Origin: Candidatus Gottesmanbacteria bacterium
GTDB lineage: Bacteria > Patescibacteriota > Microgenomatia > JACPZF01
DNA length: 8,857 nucleotides
Assembly: GCA_016195615.1 (NCBI GenBank)
Contig: JACPZF010000087.1
Span: forward strand, 1 to 8,857
Direction: 5' to 3'
The notes beneath the pieces were generated by a model. The model was not told where the DNA came from and made no database searches. It saw nothing but the letters and a program-made list of their open reading frames with translations. A program made the translations under genes and the position numbers. Numbering within the stretch: the first letter of the stretch is position 1; each line of letters begins with the position of its first letter. Below are positions 4,944-8,857 of the stretch, one piece after another.

Positions 4944-5933
4944 ATGCCCGAGCTTCCCGAAGTTGAAACGATTGTTAATGATCTGGAACATACTATTGTC
5001 GGGGCTAAAATTGTGGATTTTTGGGAAAATAGTCCCAAGCAGGTGGTGCCGACGGTGGAAGAAGTAAAACAAGCGGTCGTAGGAAGCACGATCGTTGAGG
5101 TGGGAAGAAGGGCGAAACTAATCGTTTTCAAACTAAATTATTATTCTTCGATCCGCCAGCAGGCGGGGAGAAGTCTAAAGGGTAGTTCTCGTCGAGTTAG
5201 ACTCGACTCGAACAATAACATATTTCTTGTAATCCATTTAAAAATGTCGGGAAGGTTGGTGCTTCGGAAAAAAGGAGACTTGCCCGATCCATATGTGAGA
5301 GCAATATTTTACTTAAACAACAATACGTCATTCTGGGGAGGATCCGCCAGTTGGCGGAGACGACTCCAGAATCGATTCTGGACAAGCCAGAATGACGATG
5401 GAACGGAATTAGAACTTAGGTTTTGCGACAGGCGGAAATTTGGGTATGTAAGATTGTTTAAAGATAAGCAAGATTTAACCAAGTGGACACTGGAAAAGCT
5501 TGGCCCCGAGCCGTTTTCCAAAGAATTTACTTTTTCATATCTTTATAAAATTTTTCGCCATAAAAATACCAATATTAAAAGTGCACTTTTGGACCAAAGT
5601 CTCATTGCCGGTATTGGTAATATTTATGCCAACGAGGCACTATTTTTGGCAAAGATCAAGCCAACCAGAAAAGCGAAGAGTTTAAAGATTAAAAGTTTAA
5701 AAAGTTTAAAAGAGTGCATAATAAAAGTACTAAAAAAAGGGATAAAATACCGCGGGTCGAGCAGTCGGGACGAAAGCTATCGCGATCTTTACGGCGAACT
5801 GGGCAATTATCAAAACCACTTTTTGGTTTATGAAAAAAAAGGAAAAAAGTGTCCCAACGGATGTGGAGGTGTGATAGAATACAATAAAGTTAACGGTAGG
5901 GGAACTTTTTGGTGCCCCAGATGTCAAAAATAA
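4944..5933 (+). CDS. mutM: Formamidopyrimidine-DNA glycosylase with two palindromic inserts
   Basis: The protein (329 residues) is a bifunctional glycosylase/AP lyase that removes 8-oxoguanine and formamidopyrimidines. The start MPELPEVETIV supplies the catalytic proline (P2) and glutamate (E3) and fixes ATG 4944, although no Shine-Dalgarno site is seen. Other marks are IHLKMSGRLVL with the conserved lysine, CDRRKFGYVRLF, the H2TH motif LDQSLIAGIGNIYANEAL and the C-terminal zinc finger (C303, C307, C324, C327) with R319. The first cysteine pair is spaced CX3C rather than the usual CX2C. Two foreign segments interrupt it: residues about 66-92 (element A) and 128-152 (element B), both at beta-hairpin turns. 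Without these 50 residues the length is about 279, normal for the family. The UMP kinase gene follows by 2 nt. The inserts may be tolerated loops; activity is untested. Confidence 0.95.
   Translation: MPELPEVETIVNDLEHTIVGAKIVDFWENSPKQVVPTVEEVKQAVVGSTIVEVGRRAKLIVFKLNYYSSIRQQAGRSLKGSSRRVRLDSNNNIFLVIHLKMSGRLVLRKKGDLPDPYVRAIFYLNNNTSFWGGSASWRRRLQNRFWTSQNDDGTELELRFCDRRKFGYVRLFKDKQDLTKWTLEKLGPEPFSKEFTFSYLYKIFRHKNTNIKSALLDQSLIAGIGNIYANEALFLAKIKPTRKAKSLKIKSLKSLKECIIKVLKKGIKYRGSSSRDESYRDLYGELGNYQNHFLVYEKKGKKCPNGCGGVIEYNKVNGRGTFWCPRCQK
5141..5218 (+). repeat. Palindromic element family A, copy 2 (in mutM)
   Basis: This 78-nt (26-codon) unit has arms 5141-5151 and 5208-5218 identical to those of the copy at 1817-1897, pairing at 10 of 11 positions. 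Inside it H1 is 5152-5167, H2 5168-5190 and H3 5191-5207, again abutting without gaps. H3 differs from the other copy at four bases that form two intact pairs (5192-5206 and 5194-5204), so both changes are compensatory. It is exactly one codon shorter, in H2. It encodes YSSIRQQAGRSLKGSS and onward in MutM, between FKLN and IFLVIHLKMSG. Confidence 0.88.
5326..5397 (+). repeat. Palindromic element family B, copy 1 (in mutM)
   Basis: Perfect 11-bp terminal arms CGTCATTCTGG (5326-5336) and CCAGAATGACG (5387-5397) enclose two hairpins: TCCGCCA/TGGCGGA (5343-5358) and the full 18-nt palindrome 5365-5382. The length is 72 nt, 24 codons. It enters the mutM frame at codon position 2, encoding SFWGGSASWRRRLQNRFW and onward, between FYLNNN and DDGTELELRF, a beta turn in normal MutM. 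It is the counterpart of 7483-7575 in recF. Confidence 0.9.
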
Positions 5934-5935
5934 AT

Positions 5936-6622
5936 ATGGAAAACATTGTCATTTCCCTAGGGGGTTCTTTAATAATTCCCAATGGAGGAATTAATACCAA
6001 ATTCTTAAAAAGATTTAACCTTTTTATTCGCAGTCAAATAACCGCCAGACAGAGGCGGTTTTTCATAGTTTGCGGCGGCGGCGCGACGGCCAGACATTAT
6101 CAACAAGCCGCCCGAGATGTTATTGGCCAAATTGAAAGCGAAGACGTCGACTGGCTAGGAATCCATGCGACCAGACTTAACGCCCATCTTCTTCGTACCA
6201 TTTTTCGCGACATTGCTTACTTTCGGCTGAAAAAACACTACGACCAATTAGATGTGGTTGATAAACCAGTAATGATCGCTTCCGGCTGGAAACCAGGCTG
6301 CTCAACTGATTTTGATGCCGTACTGTTGGCAGAAGAATACCAGGCCAGCCTTGTTATCAATTTATCAAATATCCCGATGGTTTATGATAAAGACCCCAAG
6401 GAGTTTAAAGACGCTAAGCCCTTTTCCCGCTTGTCCTGGATTGATTTCCGCCGGATGGTCGGAGACACCTGGAGTCCGGGAATGAATGTTCCCTTTGATC
6501 CGGTCGCCGCGAAAAAAGCCCAAGAATTAGGCCTGAAAGTGGTGATTTTAAAAGGAGACGATTTGGAAAACGTGGAGAAATTTTTGGAAGGGAAAGAGTT
6601 TGTAGGCACCCTCATTGAGTAA
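5936..6622 (+). CDS. pyrH: Archaeal-type UMP kinase (amino acid kinase fold)
   Basis: From ATG 5936 the product has 228 residues, the usual size of the archaeal-type uridylate kinase group, which phosphorylates UMP to UDP for RNA, DNA and nucleotide-sugar supply. Marks are the phosphate loop IVISLGGSLI, IVCGGGATARHY, the conserved GIHATRLNAHLL helix, a GWKPGCSTDFDAVLLAE loop, VINLSNIPMVYDKDPKEFKDAKPF and FDPVAAKKAQELGLKVVIL. Alternatives are ATG 5921, overlapping mutM by 13 nt, and TTG 5909; 5936 gives the family N-terminus and a 2-nt gap. No Shine-Dalgarno site favours any of them. A strong hairpin with a T-run lies inside the gene at 6040-6063. Another amino acid kinase activity is possible, but the TRLNA helix and the DKDP motif favour UMP kinase. 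The symbol pyrH is used for function, not for close likeness to the bacterial hexameric enzyme. Confidence 0.8.
   Translation: MENIVISLGGSLIIPNGGINTKFLKRFNLFIRSQITARQRRFFIVCGGGATARHYQQAARDVIGQIESEDVDWLGIHATRLNAHLLRTIFRDIAYFRLKKHYDQLDVVDKPVMIASGWKPGCSTDFDAVLLAEEYQASLVINLSNIPMVYDKDPKEFKDAKPFSRLSWIDFRRMVGDTWSPGMNVPFDPVAAKKAQELGLKVVILKGDDLENVEKFLEGKEFVGTLIE
6040..6063 (+). repeat. Terminator-like hairpin inside the UMP kinase gene
   Basis: AACCGCC (6040-6046) pairs perfectly with GGCGGTT (6054-6060) around a 7-nt loop, and the last two bases of the stem begin a run of five T (6059-6063). By shape it is an intrinsic terminator, yet it sits in codons 35-43 of an intact gene. The CCGCCAG...GGCGG core resembles H1 of families A and B, so it may be a minimal relative of them. 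Confidence 0.55.
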
Positions 6623-6681
6623 TTTCTAATTTCTAATATTTAAAATTAAATCATTAGACATTATTTAGAAATTAGTAATTA
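6620..6681 (+). repeat. AT-rich inverted repeat between UMP kinase gene and recF
   Basis: An 18-nt left arm (6620-6637, two tandem ATTTCTA units) pairs with 6664-6681 at 16 of 18 positions, across a 26-nt AT-only-like loop region. It fills most of the 77-nt gap. It lacks GC pairs, so it would be a weak terminator. A weak promoter could hide in it, but no convincing -35/-10 pair is seen. Confidence 0.6.
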
Positions 6682-6699
6682 AACATTAAGAATTTCTCT

Positions 6700-7857
6700 A
6701 TGTTTTTATCCCAGCTTTCACTCCAAAACTTTCGTAGTTACACTAAGGCCAATTTTAATTTTTCACCCGATACAACGCTTATCGTTGGTCCCAACACCGT
6801 TGGCAAAACCAATATTTTGGAAGCGATTTTTGTCCTTGGTACGGGCAAGTCTTTCCGCGCCGAAAGAGATTTAGAAATGATTAAATTTCAAAACGAACTG
6901 ACGAGGATTAAAAGCGAAGTTCAAAATGAAGTAAGTAGCGAGACGGTTAAATTGGAAATAATGTTAACGACGGGAATGGTTGATGGACAAGCGGCACCTG
7001 GTAAAAAATATCTCGTCAACGGCGTTTCTAAAAGACAAAAGGATTTTATCGGCATGATAACATCGGTATTGTTTGCGCCAACCGATTTGGAGCTCATTAC
7101 TGATAGCCCGTCTTTAAGACGCAAATACCTTGATTTCGTTTTGATGCAAGTCGACCGGGAATACCGCCGAGCCTTAAGCGTCTACGAAAAAGGCCTCAGG
7201 CAGAGAAATAAGCTGCTCGAAAGAATCAGAGACGAAGGATTAGGAAGAGGACAGCTGGCCTTTTGGGACGAGCTGCTTATTAAAAACGGCTCAATGATTA
7301 CTCTCAAAAGGGAAGAATTTATTAATTTTATTAATTATTTGCCATCGGAAATTGGTGATTTTCAAATTATTTATGATAAGAGCGAAATATCGGAAGCTCG
7401 TTTAACTAAATATGCCAGAGAGGAAGTGGCGTCGGCGACAACACTAGTGGGGCCGCACCGGGATGACTGGAAAATTATAATCCGTCATTCTGGGGACCCG
7501 CCAGCTGGCGGGGACTCCAGAATCGATTCTGGACCCGCTTCGACGGCGAAGCGAGGCGAGCAAGCCAGAATGACGAATATAAACAACGAGTATACGGATA
7601 TTTCTTTATTTGGCTCAAGGGGGGAGCAGAGAATGGCGATAGTATGGCTAAAACTAGCGGAATTGGAATTTGTAACGCAAAAAATTGCCCAAAGACCGGT
7701 TCTTCTTTTAGACGATATCTTTTCCGAGTTGGACGAAAAACACCGCCACTTAATCATGGAAGTAATCCCGAAGCAGCAAACCATCATTACCACCACAGAT
7801 GGAGGTTATGTAGAAAAAGAGTTTTTGGAAAAAGCGAAAGTAATAGAATTAAAATAA
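6700..7857 (+). CDS. recF: DNA recombination/repair protein RecF with palindromic insert
   Basis: RecF is an SMC-like ATPase that binds gaps in DNA and loads RecA with RecO and RecR. The 385-residue protein starts MFLSQLSLQNFRSY, and has Walker A GPNTVGKT (G30-T37, with T33-V34 in place of the common Gly-Ser/Ala), LFAPTDLELITDSPSLRRKYLD, LVGPHRDDW, the signature SRGEQRM (306-312) and Walker B LLLDDIFSELDE (335-346). Residues 262-292 (element B, 31 residues) are foreign to the family and replace a tight turn between DWKIII and the strand before the signature. Without them the length is about 354, typical for RecF. ATG 6700 matches the family start; no Shine-Dalgarno site is seen. The EamA transporter gene follows by 3 nt. 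Whether the insert next to the signature motif affects ATP use is unknown. Confidence 0.95.
   Translation: MFLSQLSLQNFRSYTKANFNFSPDTTLIVGPNTVGKTNILEAIFVLGTGKSFRAERDLEMIKFQNELTRIKSEVQNEVSSETVKLEIMLTTGMVDGQAAPGKKYLVNGVSKRQKDFIGMITSVLFAPTDLELITDSPSLRRKYLDFVLMQVDREYRRALSVYEKGLRQRNKLLERIRDEGLGRGQLAFWDELLIKNGSMITLKREEFINFINYLPSEIGDFQIIYDKSEISEARLTKYAREEVASATTLVGPHRDDWKIIIRHSGDPPAGGDSRIDSGPASTAKRGEQARMTNINNEYTDISLFGSRGEQRMAIVWLKLAELEFVTQKIAQRPVLLLDDIFSELDEKHRHLIMEVIPKQQTIITTTDGGYVEKEFLEKAKVIELK
7483..7575 (+). repeat. Palindromic element family B, copy 2 (in recF)
   Basis: The 11-bp terminal arms (7483-7493, 7565-7575) and the 18-nt inner palindrome (7516-7533) are identical to those of the mutM copy. 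H1 (7497-7512) is CCCGCCA/TGGCGGG, with a C-G pair in place of T-A at its base. An extra 27 nt (7535-7561 region) adds a third hairpin, CGCTTCG/CGAAGCG (7536-7553). Length is 93 nt, 31 codons, and it enters recF at codon position 1, a different phase from mutM. Each indel between the two copies is a multiple of three. Confidence 0.9.
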
Positions 7858-7860
7858 TAA

Positions 7861-8688
7861 ATGCCAAATAACCTATTAAATAGTAAATTATTTACAGTAA
7901 TTGCTTTTTGCCTATTTTGGTCCGGGCTGATTGTTTTTAACAAATTCGTTTTAAATACCGGAACAGATCCTCTTCTTTACTTTTTGTATTACCAGGCGAT
8001 TGCCACCGTCATTATCTGTTTTTACGCCTTTTTAGTACGAAAACACAACGCGCGCGCTATTGATTTAAAAGCGATTTATAAAATAGCAGCTGCGGGTCTA
8101 TTGATTGCTATAGCTCTTTATACTACCACTTTTGGTCTTAAACTTTCGACCTCGATTAACTATGGTTTCGTTATTAAATCTGGTGTTATTTTTGGCCCGA
8201 TCCTGGCTTTTTACTTCTTAAAAGAAAAACTGTCTCTGGGAAAAATCTTTTTGATGACAACGTTTATTTTGGGCCTTTATCTTTTAACTACCGGAGGGAG
8301 AATGCTTATTCCCCAAAAAGGAGATATTCTAATTTTTATTTCTGCTCTCTTTTTTTCCTGCTCGGATATTTTGTTAAAGAAATTAACTAACAATTTACCA
8401 TCTAGTATTGTAACTTCGGCGCGTGGTTTTGCGGCAACAATATTTCTTTTTCTCTTAATTCTGATTTCTGCTAAAAGCTTCACGTTTAATGTTCCCCTGG
8501 GCTATCTTCTCTTCTCAGGCGTGATGGCCGCGATTGCCCAGCTTCTCGTTTTAAAAGTCATCTCTTTGTCGTCTGTTAGTTATCTATCTCTTATGACGAT
8601 GCTCGCGCCAGTCATCGTTTCGTTTTCTGGAGCACTCTTTTTAAAAGAACCTTTTACTCTTTGGCATCTGGTAGGAGGAAGCATTTAA
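7861..8688 (+). CDS. DMT/EamA-family transporter, C-terminus cut by an insertion sequence
   Basis: This hydrophobic 275-residue protein has the two-fold repeated architecture of the drug/metabolite transporter (EamA, RhaT-like) superfamily, with about nine membrane helices visible. Telling stretches are WSGLIVFNKFVL near the N-terminus, YGFVIKSGVIFGPILAFYFLKEKLSLGK in the first repeat (quoted in part: the FLKEKLS motif) and its equivalent FLKEPFTLWHLVGG in the second. Members normally continue for one more helix; here the frame meets TAA 8686-8688 just before an insertion sequence begins at about 8691, so the last helix is missing. The protein may be unstable or inactive. Start ATG 7861 lies 3 nt after recF. 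The substrate is not predictable. Confidence 0.85.
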   Translation: MPNNLLNSKLFTVIAFCLFWSGLIVFNKFVLNTGTDPLLYFLYYQAIATVIICFYAFLVRKHNARAIDLKAIYKIAAAGLLIAIALYTTTFGLKLSTSINYGFVIKSGVIFGPILAFYFLKEKLSLGKIFLMTTFILGLYLLTTGGRMLIPQKGDILIFISALFFSCSDILLKKLTNNLPSSIVTSARGFAATIFLFLLILISAKSFTFNVPLGYLLFSGVMAAIAQLLVLKVISLSSVSYLSLMTMLAPVIVSFSGALFLKEPFTLWHLVGGSI

Positions 8689-8737
8689 AGTGTACCCCTT
8701 GTCAAGACCACTAAACGACGATTTCAAGATAGATTTT

Positions 8738-8751
8738 ATCACCTCCTTTCT
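8738..8751 (-). promoter_or_regulatory. Ideal Shine-Dalgarno-like sequence after the transposase stop
   Basis: On the minus strand AGAAAGGAGGTGAT is an unusually long complement to the 16S rRNA 3' end and lies 3 nt past the transposase stop, facing the IS end. The nearest usual start codon, a TTG at 8723-8725, is about 14 nt from GGAGG, too far for good initiation. The role is unclear. Confidence 0.3.
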
Positions 8752-8754
8752 CTG

Positions 8755-8857
8755 TTAATTTTTGTTAAAGTACACCGTCTCCGGTGTTTTTTTACCAAGC
8801 GATTGGTGTTTACGCTCGGTATTGTAAAACTCAAAATACTCAGTTAATGATTCCCTT
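8755..8857 (-). CDS. IS3-family transposase, C-terminal fragment (runs off the window)
   Basis: On the minus strand the last 33 codons of a transposase are visible, including TEYFEFYNTERKHQSLG followed by KKTPETVYF, and ending in TAA at 8755-8757. This is the well-known C-terminal end of the DDE integrase-type (rve) OrfB of IS3-family elements, which catalyses strand transfer; the final catalytic E of the DDE triad would lie upstream, outside this window. The fragment is cut only by the window edge, so nothing suggests a broken gene. It is the sole minus-strand gene and the cause of the EamA truncation. Confidence 0.8.
   Translation of the reverse strand, partial: RESLTEYFEFYNTERKHQSLGKKTPETVYFNKN

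Larger units (their letters stand above)
8691..8857 (-). mobile_element. IS3-family insertion sequence, distal end (partial)
   Basis: The element end is placed at TGTACCCC (8691), which starts with TG as IS3-family ends do, directly after the truncated EamA frame. Transposase coding on the minus strand begins 64 nt further in. The other end, the terminal-repeat partner and the target duplication lie outside the window, so the boundary is a best estimate within a few bases. A TTGACA box facing outward on the minus strand (8700-8705) could form a promoter with flanking DNA, but no -10 box at the right spacing is seen. Confidence 0.7.

Noticed and set aside
5909..5935. TTG 5909 or ATG 5921 as the UMP kinase start
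   Set aside because: Both overlap mutM and add residues ahead of the conserved N-terminal strand; ATG 5936 gives the family start and a 2-nt gap. ATG 5921 cannot be fully excluded.
8738..8751. Plus-strand ATCACCTCCTTTCT as a fragment of a 16S rRNA gene end
   Set aside because: Only 14 nt match and the adjacent sequence is not rRNA; a long Shine-Dalgarno-like sequence on the minus strand explains it.
1..8857. TGA recoded as glycine (genetic code 25, as in some CPR groups)
   Set aside because: No TGA occurs inside any well-identified gene, and the lipoprotein and the 59-residue gene end sensibly at TGA.
1..8857. CRISPR array, rRNA, tRNA or riboswitch
   Set aside because: No regularly spaced direct repeats with unique spacers, no tRNA-like consensus, and no known aptamer consensus was recognised on either strand by eye.

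Overview
The window reads as a dense, AT-leaning bacterial chromosome segment, most likely from the Candidate Phyla Radiation (Patescibacteria, perhaps Microgenomates). I infer this from the stand-alone Pol I-type 5'-3' exonuclease, the archaeal-type UMP kinase, several genes without a clear Shine-Dalgarno site, very short intergenic gaps, and repeats in coding sequence. No database search was possible, so the taxonomy is an inference. TGA appears to act as a stop (2709-2711, 2946-2948), so code 11 fits.

Layout: the tail of an upstream gene (1-35); a 5'-3' exonuclease ending in a clamp-binding-like QLGLF (40-1059); a GT4 glycosyltransferase (1062-2264); a promoter and a small lipoprotein (2364-2711); two tiny overlapping membrane-protein genes (2769-2948, 2945-3070); an ABC-2 exporter whose ATPase is split by a one-base frameshift (3103-3390, 3387-4079) followed by its permease (4066-4854); then mutM/fpg (4944-5933), a UMP kinase (5936-6622), recF (6700-7857) and a DMT/EamA transporter (7861-8688). 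The last gene loses its C-terminal end at an IS3-family element, of which only the distal end is in the window (8691-8857, transposase on the minus strand). All other genes are on the plus strand. The exonuclease, MutM and RecF are DNA repair functions. The glycosyltransferase, lipoprotein, small membrane proteins and exporter are envelope functions.

The most striking content is a set of palindromic elements inserted in frame inside housekeeping genes, comparable in behaviour to the Rickettsia palindromic elements. Family A (81 and 78 nt) lies in the glycosyltransferase and in mutM. It folds as a closing stem around three directly abutting hairpins, with two compensatory base-pair changes between copies. 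Family B (72 and 93 nt) lies in mutM and recF. It has perfect 11-bp terminal arms, and the two copies are read in different reading frames. All four lengths are multiples of three, and removing the inserts returns each protein to about its family's usual length. Hairpin modules are shared between families A and B and recur alone (a promoter-region hairpin at 2730-2744, a hairpin in the UMP kinase gene at 6040-6060). A further hairpin sits in an apparent insert in the exonuclease (412-437), and a long imperfect inverted repeat fills the gap before mutM (4857-4936).
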